Assembly: GCA_011046365.1 (NCBI GenBank)
Contig: DSAS01000010.1
Span: 1 to 40,184 of the forward strand
From: Fidelibacterota bacterium
GTDB lineage: Bacteria; Fidelibacterota; UBA2242
Length of the DNA stretch: 40,184 nt
Reading direction: 5' to 3'
Each line of letters opens with the position of its first letter. Within the stretch, counting starts at the first letter, position 1. Shown piece after piece: positions 8,628 to 16,201 of this stretch. The notes below the pieces were generated by a model that saw nothing but the letters and a program-made list of their open reading frames with translations, ran no database searches and was not told the origin of the DNA. The position numbers were made by a program, and so were the translations under genes.

Positions 8628-9386
8628 ATGGCAACCCAGATTTACTTTATCTCCGATATCCACCTTCACTGCTACTATTCCGAATCGGAAAAACGCAAAC
8701 AGGCGGCTCTGCTGGATTTTCTGGATCAAGTCAAAGCGCAGAAGGCGACGCTGTATATTGTGGGTGACCTGTTTGATTTCTGGTTTGAATATAAATATGT
8801 CATCCCGCGCCACTTTTTCCGGATTCTGCGGCAACTTCAGGAAATGGTAGACGCCGGCTGCGAAATTCATGTTTTAGCCGGAAATCACGATTATTGGTTC
8901 GAATCCTTTATCACCGTTGAACTGGGAGTGCAGTTCCATCCCAGCTCCATGAAAACGACGATTGCCGGGAAATCCTTCTTTATCTATCACGGTGACGGCA
9001 TTCTCAGGCGGGACCGTGGATATCGTCTGATGAAAAGGATTCTGCGTAACCGACTGTTTATTTTTTTGTTTCGGCTGATCCATCCGGACATTGCTTTCAA
9101 AATCGCCAAAGCGGTTTCCGGGAAAAGCCGGCATCTGACACTGCGGGATCCCGATTTAATAGAGCAGGAGCGGAAGGAACTGATTCAGTATGGTGAAAAA
9201 ATTATTGATCAGGGCTTCGATGTCGTGGTTACCGGACATTTTCATCTGCCGACGGATCACCGCTATAAAAACGGTCAGCTGATCAACCTGGGCGATTGGA
9301 TTCGCTATTTTAGCTTTGGTTATTTCGATGGTCATGCAATGAGGCTGTGCTACTGGAAGCGGCAAACTCTTAAAACATCACTTTAA
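8628..9386 (+). CDS. lpxH: UDP-2,3-diacylglucosamine diphosphatase
   Basis: LpxH hydrolyses UDP-2,3-diacylglucosamine to lipid X and UMP at the inner-membrane face, the fourth step of lipid A synthesis. The calcineurin-like metal motifs are all visible: DIHLH (10-14), GDLFDFWFE (46-54), GNHDYWF (85-91), HGDGI (121-125) and GHFHLPTD (203-210). DxWFE and GNHDYWF are characteristic of LpxH and its relatives. Its 252 residues fit. No clear Shine-Dalgarno precedes the ATG. It supports an LPS-bearing outer membrane. LpxG-like or uncharacterised UDP-sugar hydrolases are the alternative. Confidence 0.85.
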   Translation: MATQIYFISDIHLHCYYSESEKRKQAALLDFLDQVKAQKATLYIVGDLFDFWFEYKYVIPRHFFRILRQLQEMVDAGCEIHVLAGNHDYWFESFITVELGVQFHPSSMKTTIAGKSFFIYHGDGILRRDRGYRLMKRILRNRLFIFLFRLIHPDIAFKIAKAVSGKSRHLTLRDPDLIEQERKELIQYGEKIIDQGFDVVVTGHFHLPTDHRYKNGQLINLGDWIRYFSFGYFDGHAMRLCYWKRQTLKTSL

Positions 9387-9404
9387 GTGAATCCCAATTT
9401 TTGC

Positions 9405-9433
9405 TTGACATAAAGGCTTAAAAATTCTAATAT
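9405..9433 (+). promoter_or_regulatory. Sigma70-type promoter for the HEAT-lipoprotein operon
   Basis: TTGACA (9405-9410), a 17-base spacer and TAATAT (9428-9433) lie 31 bases before the lipoprotein ATG. The -35 is perfect and the spacing ideal. Confidence 0.6.
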
Positions 9434-9464
9434 CAAATTGTCAAAAGGAAAAGTGAACCCAACC

Positions 9465-10559
9465 ATGAAAAGATTAAACCAGCTGTTTCTCATTCTGTCA
9501 ATCCTGCTATTCGCCGCCTGCGCTTCCAAAGTTGCGACGATAACAGAAGAAGATGTGGAGAAATTACGGGTGGACTACAATAAGGGCGACCTGAATACCA
9601 TTGAGGATCTGATGGCTATTTACAAGGACCCCACCCAGCCGATTGAAACCAGAATTGCGGTACTGCAGGTCATGGCGGAGACCAGACATCCCGACGCCTT
9701 AAAACTGATCCACGATTTTATGGCACAGGGAGTCGGTCTGAATTACGCTCTGTTGACTGCTACCGCCAGTGCGCTGATCAATAATCCCACGCCCGAAAAT
9801 ATTGATGCGATGGTCGCGGGCTTGGTATCGGCTCAAAAAAAATATATCGAATTCCGCACCGGCGTAATGGCGAAATTGGAGAACGCCGAGATTACAACCC
9901 AGGTAGAGCAGCTCCTGAATTTATATCAGACCGAGAAAGAAAATTATGCCCTGATGCAGGAATCACTGACCCGGGTACTGGGTTCGGCTGCAGACGATAA
10001 GGTCGTTCCAATCCTGATCAATATCGCCAAAGACAAGACCGTCAGTCTGTCGGTACGGTCGCTGGCTCTGGAGATTTTGGGGAAACGCCAGCACCCGCTG
10101 ATCACCCAAACCTTCATTGAGATGCTCGGCGATCCGGAATCGCAGCGCCAAATCCGGAATTTTGCCCTGCAGGCAATCGGCGATATCAAACAGGCGGACG
10201 TCATTTTGGCACTGCTGGAAACTTTTAACAGCGGGAAGGAAGATTATTTCAAACTAACCGAGATTTTAGCCCGGGCACTGGGTGATTTTTCCGATCCGGC
10301 GGTGGTTCCGGCGCTGGTGGAGATCACGCAAAACCGTGAGTTTCCCTTGAAAACCAGAAAGGATGCTCTGTCCGCACTTATAAAATTCAACGACCCGGAA
10401 ATATTTAAGCAGCTGCTGCCCATGATGGAGGACCCGCAAAATTATGTCCTCTTCGATGAAATGACCGCTATGGCAACCGCTCTCGGCGATCCCGAAGCCT
10501 TTGAAGACCTGCGTCGAAAGGCTTTTCAGGCGCAACAAAAAGCGATGGTGACACCATGA
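9465..10559 (+). CDS. HEAT-repeat lipoprotein
   Basis: The protein starts with a lipoprotein signal ending in LLFAAC (Cys19), so it is probably lipidated in the periplasm or outer membrane. The rest (to 364 residues) is a run of helix pairs with HEAT-like patterns such as DDKVVPILINIAKD and DPAVVPALVEITQN, spaced roughly 35-40 residues. Such solenoids bind protein partners. I chose the ATG at 9465 rather than an upstream in-frame TTG at 9438, because only the ATG puts a proper signal peptide at the terminus. It overlaps the next gene by four bases (ATGA). Its partner and exact role are not recognisable. Confidence 0.85.
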   Translation: MKRLNQLFLILSILLFAACASKVATITEEDVEKLRVDYNKGDLNTIEDLMAIYKDPTQPIETRIAVLQVMAETRHPDALKLIHDFMAQGVGLNYALLTATASALINNPTPENIDAMVAGLVSAQKKYIEFRTGVMAKLENAEITTQVEQLLNLYQTEKENYALMQESLTRVLGSAADDKVVPILINIAKDKTVSLSVRSLALEILGKRQHPLITQTFIEMLGDPESQRQIRNFALQAIGDIKQADVILALLETFNSGKEDYFKLTEILARALGDFSDPAVVPALVEITQNREFPLKTRKDALSALIKFNDPEIFKQLLPMMEDPQNYVLFDEMTAMATALGDPEAFEDLRRKAFQAQQKAMVTP

Positions 10560-11257
10560 AAAGAATATATCTACTCCTGCTCCTGGGTTTGTTACTGAAT
10601 CAGGCGGCTTTCGCCCAAAAGAAAACCACGACCGTAACACAAAAATTTTTCGAAGTGGATCAGGATATTGAAAGTCTGCGCAAAGAACTGGCTGATATCC
10701 GCAAACAGATGCGGGAATTGGAAATCCGGGTCTCGGTCCCCGAAATCCGCAGCGAAATCAATAAACTGATCCAATTGCCCGAAATGACCCACGAAATCAT
10801 TCTCAACAACGGCACCATCGTCAAAGGCAAAATCATTCATGAAGATATAGACCGCGTTGTCGTTCAGACCCAAATCGGACAGTTGACGCTCTCAAAAAAC
10901 AGCATCAGGCAGACCCGCAAAGCCGATCTCCCCAAAGCCAAATGCGTCGTTGACGGTCCCATTACCGAACAGGTGCATGAAAACAAACGGACTTTCAAGG
11001 GCAAAATCAAAAACGAAGGCATCCGGCGGGCGGACTTCGTCCGGATCATCTTCAAACTGTATGACGAAGGAACCACCCTGTTAGCGGCTGACTCTACTCT
11101 GATTGCCGGTAACTATCACATGTATAAAAGCGGCGTCCAGACCGACGCCACTATCGAACCGGGACGCTCATTTGATTTTGAATGCAGCGTGGAGGTCCCG
11201 AAAGACGCCAAAGTGAGCTATTATATCAAGCAAATTAAGTGGGAAGAGTTCGACTGA
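10556..11257 (+). CDS. Secreted coiled-coil protein with FxLyD-type domain
   Basis: A signal peptide (about 1-20, cleavage after AFA) leads into a short coiled coil (about 30-58), a small beta segment ILNNGTIVKGKI...QIGQLTLSKNSI (about 81-117) that resembles a one-strand-rich Sm-like or SH3-like unit, and a C-terminal FxLyD-like domain (about 145-230) with GKIKNEG, FKLYDE and a PGRSFDFE segment. FxLyD domains are extracytoplasmic and presumably mediate interactions. The start overlaps the HEAT lipoprotein stop, so the two are translationally coupled and likely act together in the periplasm. No catalytic motif is seen. Confidence 0.8.
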   Translation: MKRIYLLLLLGLLLNQAAFAQKKTTTVTQKFFEVDQDIESLRKELADIRKQMRELEIRVSVPEIRSEINKLIQLPEMTHEIILNNGTIVKGKIIHEDIDRVVVQTQIGQLTLSKNSIRQTRKADLPKAKCVVDGPITEQVHENKRTFKGKIKNEGIRRADFVRIIFKLYDEGTTLLAADSTLIAGNYHMYKSGVQTDATIEPGRSFDFECSVEVPKDAKVSYYIKQIKWEEFD

Positions 11258-11284
11258 CCCGGATAAAAAAGAGAGGCTGGATCC

Positions 11285-11665
11285 TTGGTACAAGGCTTTG
11301 AAAAACGGACCTGTCACCGATTCGAAATTCCCGATGCATCACTACAATATAAGACCATCGGATTTTTCCGGGCGCAAAAATACCAGAATACCGTCCGCCT
11401 CTACAACATCAGCAAAGGGGGACTCTCCTTTGCCTGTGATAAGGAACTTCGCAAAGGAAAAACCATTATTCTGAAGCTGTTCGTCCCCCATGATGAGCCA
11501 ATCGAGCTGCTGGGAAAAGTCTGCTGGCAAAAAGATTCCAGCGATGGATACAGTCTGGCGACCGGCGTTGCCTATCTGCCTTTCGGAAAAGGCACCAACA
11601 TGAATCCCCCGGACACTCTGGACCGCTTGCGGGAACTGGATAAAAAATACGTTAAAGAGCGCTGA
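11285..11665 (+). CDS. PilZ domain protein, putative c-di-GMP receptor
   Basis: The 126-residue protein is essentially one PilZ domain. Both c-di-GMP contacts are present: RTCHR (R8xxxR12) and NISKGG (N41xSxxG46). It has no signal peptide and is cytoplasmic. The start is TTG at 11285, with AGAGG about 11 bases upstream; no ATG or GTG gives a complete domain. It is 27 bases after the FxLyD gene, so the operon ties a cytoplasmic c-di-GMP reader to two envelope proteins. The output is unknown. Confidence 0.85.
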   Translation: MVQGFEKRTCHRFEIPDASLQYKTIGFFRAQKYQNTVRLYNISKGGLSFACDKELRKGKTIILKLFVPHDEPIELLGKVCWQKDSSDGYSLATGVAYLPFGKGTNMNPPDTLDRLRELDKKYVKER

Positions 11666-11724
11666 TATTTTTCGGTAAAAAAATACTGCACCCTTTACTT
11701 CTAACCGTCTTACCCTGTTCTCCG

Positions 11725-13590
11725 TCAGACCAGCATATCCGGATAAATGATATCCGAATCAAAGTGGTTCCGGGCGTTCATCAGTCGGTCTCTCTGCAGA
11801 TGGAACATGAAAATAAACTCTTGCGGAAATTGACCATTATTATAAATCTTTTCCATCCGGTCGAGTTTTTCTAGCAGTCGTTTAATCCGGATAGCAAATA
11901 CTTCCCGGTACAAATCAGGGGTAAAGGTTTTTTTTAGTACGGTTTTAAACAGGTTCTTCAGATCATTATAGTGAGGAATATATCCGACCGGGGATTCAAT
12001 GGCATCAAATTCGTTATGAACCCGACCTTCAGCCCACAAAATCCAGATTTTTTTATCCAGCTTATCCAGCAGGTAGTTGCCCGTTTTATCTTTAAGAAAA
12101 TAATTCGTGGAAAAAATAAGGGGTTTTCTCTGCAACCGCCGTCCGAATTCGAGATGATTGCGGATATAGCGATGAAGTGGCACGACAATGAAATCGAGAT
12201 TAGCCATGGGTGAATGCTTACGGACTCCCTCCTTGCCAAGCGTCGCTGCGGTGGTCTCCGATTCCAGGCAGGCTCCGATAAAGACGCCATGCTCCCAACT
12301 CAGGGATTGACAGATAGGCACGTTGGTATCGGAATCCCGACCACCATAGATAATGCCGTCTATTCGGACACCGTCGGGATTATCAACTTCGGGGTCAACA
12401 TTATCCAGTTCGCTGATGCGGATGGTATAGCGGGCATTTTTATGTGCCGGTGAAATTAAATTGCCCGCTTGATCCCTCTGCCCCTTTTTGTAGCTGCCAT
12501 AGTGATTGATCCCGCTGTCGGGCAACTCCCGTCCCATTCCGAGCCAATAAGGCGTCCCGCTATTGACGAGAACATTGGAAAAAATCAATTCCCGCGGCGT
12601 AGTCAGGCATTCATATATCAAAGGGTCGTCAACCGGATTTACATCGCTAATGATTCCAAAAATTCCTGACTCGATATTAACGGCGTGACAGCTCTTATCA
12701 TCCCAAATCCGCAGGTAGGCGATGTCATCTCCGACGATGGTTTGTCCCGGAATCATGGCAGTACTCGTCTTTCCGCAAGCGCTGGGAAAGGCGCCGGTGA
12801 AATAGGTCGTCCGGGCTCTTTCCGGGGGATGAATCCCCATAATAAACATATGTTCGGTCAGCCAGTCTTCATAACTGGCTTTATTAATCGCCAGGCGCAG
12901 CGCCAGTTTCTTCAGTCCCAGACTATTGCCGGCGTACTGATTGTTGATACTGAGTACACGGTTCTCCTCCAGATCAATAAAAATCCGGCGCAGATGATCG
13001 TTTTTCGTCTTTCCCTGTTTGTCCAGCTCACCGGCGGAATGGATAAAGTAGAAAAAATCATGACCGCCCTTTAGCCGCAGAAACTCCTGATAGCCCTGCC
13101 GGTATAAAAGTTCCTCCGAATGGGCAACATATGCGGAATCGGTAATTTGCAGCGCCGAAATCGAAAAGCGCGATTTTTGCGGACCGAGGCAGAAGAAGCA
13201 GACGAGCATCTCCTTACCTTGCATAATTCCATCCATCAATCCATAAATCTCCCGCAAGCCCTCTTCACGATCAATCGCATTAATATGCTTACCCAACTTT
13301 ACTCCGGCTACCCGGAGCACCCTGGTGTTGTTTTTATCCCGGGCTTGATCCCGATAACTATCAAAATGAACGGTGTGTCCTTTGATTGACAAGGGGTGCT
13401 CTTCACCCGTGTTCAAGGCAAGTTGGCGAATATAATCAATATCTTCGGGACTGTCGCTCAGTACGGTGACTTTCGCCGGCTGGCACAGCCGAATCGTATC
13501 CTCCAGAATGGCAATCACCTTTCGATTTTCCAGGGCGTTTATTTTTTTGTACGCCCCATCGGACAATAATTCACGCAGACGCTTCGTCAT
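11725..13590 (-). CDS. pckG: Phosphoenolpyruvate carboxykinase (GTP)
   Basis: PEPCK interconverts oxaloacetate plus GTP and PEP plus CO2 and GDP. Diagnostic blocks are the P-loop FPSACGKTS (268-276), the kinase-2 GDDIAYL (287-293), NNQYAGNSLGLKKLALR (about 216-232), the YGGRDSDTNVPI block and the ESETTAA motif. These match the GTP-dependent family, not the ATP-dependent PckA. At 621 residues it is full length. AGGAG sits 6 bases before the ATG at 13590. It stands alone, converging on the PilZ operon. It works in gluconeogenesis or, in fermenters, in PEP carboxylation. The Ser after GKT is a mild variant of the usual GKTN. Confidence 0.93.
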   Translation of the reverse strand: MTKRLRELLSDGAYKKINALENRKVIAILEDTIRLCQPAKVTVLSDSPEDIDYIRQLALNTGEEHPLSIKGHTVHFDSYRDQARDKNNTRVLRVAGVKLGKHINAIDREEGLREIYGLMDGIMQGKEMLVCFFCLGPQKSRFSISALQITDSAYVAHSEELLYRQGYQEFLRLKGGHDFFYFIHSAGELDKQGKTKNDHLRRIFIDLEENRVLSINNQYAGNSLGLKKLALRLAINKASYEDWLTEHMFIMGIHPPERARTTYFTGAFPSACGKTSTAMIPGQTIVGDDIAYLRIWDDKSCHAVNIESGIFGIISDVNPVDDPLIYECLTTPRELIFSNVLVNSGTPYWLGMGRELPDSGINHYGSYKKGQRDQAGNLISPAHKNARYTIRISELDNVDPEVDNPDGVRIDGIIYGGRDSDTNVPICQSLSWEHGVFIGACLESETTAATLGKEGVRKHSPMANLDFIVVPLHRYIRNHLEFGRRLQRKPLIFSTNYFLKDKTGNYLLDKLDKKIWILWAEGRVHNEFDAIESPVGYIPHYNDLKNLFKTVLKKTFTPDLYREVFAIRIKRLLEKLDRMEKIYNNGQFPQEFIFMFHLQRDRLMNARNHFDSDIIYPDMLV

Positions 13591-13769
13591 CTCCTGCTCC
13601 TGTTTATCCCTTTAAAACCAGAGACCCATGGGAAAATTTAGTATATATTAAATGAAGATGAAACAGGATTCTTTAATTATTTAAGGTATTGGAGTGGATA
13701 TACCGTTTTTTGGCTATTTATATACCTGTTTATAGGTCATTTGACAAACTTAATTACTTTAAGAGAAAT

Positions 13770-14480
13770 TCAAAATACATAGGGTTTTACCCTTTTCAGA
13801 ATTTTACGGGCTGCCGGTACATCCGGGTATATCGCCGACAGGGCTTTCCAGAAAACCGGACTGTGGTTTTTAATCCGGGTATGGAGCAGCTCATGCAGAA
13901 GGATATAATCAATCACCCTGTCTTCAAAGCGCATTAATTGCGCATTCAGATTGATATTATTTTGAATTGAACAGCTACCCCACCGGCTTTTCAGGTTTTT
14001 AATGAAGACACGGTTATAGTGAAATTGATACCGCTTAGCCAGTTCGGCAAGCCGGGCGGGTAAAAATTGCCGGGCTTCCAGACGATAAGCTTCAATAATA
14101 GCCTGTAAAATGAATCGCCGTGCGCTGTCGGCGTCGGCATTTAAACCGGCAGGCAGAAACACCCGGATTTCTCGGGCAGTAATCTGATATAGAAAAAAAT
14201 CCCGTTCAGTCGGATTGACGACCAATATATGCCGGCGGGTTTTAAAGTTACTATCAAATTGTGGTTGTTGCGCCTCTTCTATCCGGCGCTGTGATTTCTG
14301 CACCCAACCCAGATGCTCATCAAAAAATGTATAAGCCGTTTGCAACGGGATTCCCCTTGGCACGGCAACCCGCACCGACCGGCTGCTCTTGACCGCAATA
14401 TTCAACCGCCGGGCTTTCCGGCTCGAAGCAAATTCAACGCTACCGATTCCGGGATATTCTATATAAACACTTTTATTCAA
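13770..14480 (-). CDS. YgjP-type zinc metallopeptidase (DUF45/M48-like)
   Basis: The family carries a WSS1-like or YgjP zincin fold. Visible marks are the basic N-terminal strand region RKARRLNIAV...RVAVPRG, KSRWGSCS (164-171) and the zinc helix LLHELLHTRIKNHSPVFW with HELLH at 196-200. The 236 residues match. There is no signal peptide. The start is TTG at 14480, overlapping the stop of the preceding gene by 8 bases, so translation is probably coupled. The substrate is unknown; YgjP relatives are poorly characterised. Its place behind two transporters and an SOR-like gene does not explain its job. Confidence 0.85.
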   Translation of the reverse strand: MNKSVYIEYPGIGSVEFASSRKARRLNIAVKSSRSVRVAVPRGIPLQTAYTFFDEHLGWVQKSQRRIEEAQQPQFDSNFKTRRHILVVNPTERDFFLYQITAREIRVFLPAGLNADADSARRFILQAIIEAYRLEARQFLPARLAELAKRYQFHYNRVFIKNLKSRWGSCSIQNNINLNAQLMRFEDRVIDYILLHELLHTRIKNHSPVFWKALSAIYPDVPAARKILKRVKPYVF

Positions 14481-14838
14481 TTTCCAGCGAAACGGTCTGT
14501 CTGCCGTAGATGTTGCACCGGCATTCCACCGTGATTATATCTCCGTTTTTCAAATTAAAAATCTTATACTGTAACGTCAGTCCGCCGCCATTATCCTGAC
14601 TGCTGAAGCACTGTCTGATAATCTCTTTCCTATTGACCGATACCCAAATTTTTTCAATAAAATGGCGGTTAAAATCCTGCGAGTCATGCACAATTTTAAT
14701 AGTCAGCAGGCAGGCATCCCGGTCATAATCCAGCATCATTTCATCTGCCGGATGAGCCATTGGTACAATTGGCGCCAAGACAACAATGCCCACGATCAGG
14801 GCTACGATTTTTGGAAAAGCTTTTTTATTGAACGGCAT
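14473..14838 (-). CDS. Secreted desulfoferrodoxin/SOR-like domain protein with altered iron site
   Basis: A signal peptide (about 1-28, ending near VPMA) precedes a roughly 90-residue beta domain. VHDSQDFNRHFIEKIWVSVN followed by NGDIITVECRCNIYG resembles the superoxide reductase core, where HPxxxxHYIxWI and CNxHG supply the iron ligands. Here the two histidines of the first block and the cysteine of the second are kept, but the final His is Tyr (CNIY) and the usual N-terminal ligand His block is absent. The protein therefore probably lacks the normal Fe(His)4Cys centre and is unlikely to be a standard superoxide reductase. It is 21 bases after the APC permease. The homology is read by eye and needs profile confirmation. 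Confidence 0.6.
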   Translation of the reverse strand: MPFNKKAFPKIVALIVGIVVLAPIVPMAHPADEMMLDYDRDACLLTIKIVHDSQDFNRHFIEKIWVSVNRKEIIRQCFSSQDNGGGLTLQYKIFNLKNGDIITVECRCNIYGRQTVSLEIE

Positions 14839-14859
14839 GCTGACCTCGCTTTGGAATTA

Positions 14860-16188
14860 CTACCGTAATCGGGATTGCCGGAATCGGAAATAGTAATACA
14901 TCGGCAGTCCGGTGGCAATTAGAATCGCCGCCGATAATACGCCACCCGCCGGAAAGGCGATAAAGGTACCGAAAATCAGATACAACTGCGACGCAATCGC
15001 AATAATCGCCATCGGCAGCCAGGCTGGCGACCTGAAAGTGGGCTTATAATCCTCCCGTTTCCGGAGGAAAAAGATTGCCCCGTAAATCAATCCATTCTGC
15101 AACAAATATGAGAGCGTAAAATATCCCAGGAGTCCTTCGATGCCACCGAAGAAAAGCAGCACAATCGCCAAACCCGATTGTAGCAGGATCGAATAATCGG
15201 GCGTCTGATAGCGCGGGTGAATATGACCAAAGCTTTTGAAGAAAAGTCCATCCCTTGCGATGGCATATTCGATGCGCGGCTGGACCATAATCAGGGCATT
15301 AACACAACCAATCATGCTGATGAATGCGGCGATCGCCAGGAATGCGCCGGCGATTTTGGCAAAAGCCGGCAGATAGAGAAAAGGATTTGCAAACTGACCA
15401 CTGGTGGCGATCAGATCGTCATAGGGAATAAATACACTCGTGGATAACGCAATCAGACTATAGATAAGGGTCACAATTCCCACAGAAATCAAAAGGCTGC
15501 GTGGTATAATTTTCGCCGGATTCTGCATCTCACCTGCCATATACAGCACATTGGTAAAACCGGCGTAAGACCAGATCGTACCGGCTACCCCGGCGACGAG
15601 CAGGGTAATGATACTGCGGTTGGCGGTAATTGCTTTATCCGGCATAAAAAACAGGTGTTCACTATTGAACAGACTTACACCGAGAATGCATAGTAAAATC
15701 AGCGGCGAGAGCTTGGCGATTGTCAAGATAATCTGAAGCCCGCCACCCTTTCGGACGCTGCGGTAATGAATATAGGTCAGAACAACGATCAGGAGCATCG
15801 CAAACAGCTTTGTGTACAGCGTCCCCTCCAGCGGTTCCCAGAAAATACTCAACGCCGATACGGCACTGAGGGCGATAATCGTGATACTCGGCGTATCGCT
15901 GGTCCAGAAAACAGTCCAGACGTAAAGAAATCCCAGCGCCGGACTGCCCGCCTTTTTTAAATATAAATAGCCAAATCCTTCCTCCGGATAGGCGGTTGCC
16001 ATTTCCGCTAAAATGAACAGCTGCGGCAGCCAGAGAATCCCGCCGATAAACCAGGCGATCACCGCCAGCCAGGGGCTGCCGGCTTCCCTGGCAACAATCG
16101 GCAGATTAATGAAAACACCAGACCCGATTACCGTCCCCAGAATCAGGGCAATCACATGCCAGATATTTAATTCCCGCTTTAGTCCCAT
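14860..16188 (-). CDS. APC-superfamily amino acid permease
   Basis: The 442-residue protein has about 12 hydrophobic segments. The first contains GTVIGSGVFINLP, the APC TM1 substrate-binding signature, and later blocks such as WSYAGFTNVLYMAGEMQNPAKIIPRSLL match the LAT or serine/threonine exchanger-like subgroup. It would import or exchange an amino acid across the inner membrane. It starts 13 bases after the upstream symporter stop with only a weak ribosome site (AAGCGG), so coupling is likely. The substrate cannot be assigned from sequence. Confidence 0.88.
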   Translation of the reverse strand: MGLKRELNIWHVIALILGTVIGSGVFINLPIVAREAGSPWLAVIAWFIGGILWLPQLFILAEMATAYPEEGFGYLYLKKAGSPALGFLYVWTVFWTSDTPSITIIALSAVSALSIFWEPLEGTLYTKLFAMLLIVVLTYIHYRSVRKGGGLQIILTIAKLSPLILLCILGVSLFNSEHLFFMPDKAITANRSIITLLVAGVAGTIWSYAGFTNVLYMAGEMQNPAKIIPRSLLISVGIVTLIYSLIALSTSVFIPYDDLIATSGQFANPFLYLPAFAKIAGAFLAIAAFISMIGCVNALIMVQPRIEYAIARDGLFFKSFGHIHPRYQTPDYSILLQSGLAIVLLFFGGIEGLLGYFTLSYLLQNGLIYGAIFFLRKREDYKPTFRSPAWLPMAIIAIASQLYLIFGTFIAFPAGGVLSAAILIATGLPMYYYFRFRQSRLR

Positions 16189-16201
16189 CCGCTTATTCGA
16201 C

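Noticed and set aside
11666-11685. AT-only hairpin TATTTTT-loop-AAAAATA after the PilZ gene
   Set aside because: The stem has no G-C pairs in its arms, so it is unlikely to terminate transcription on its own.
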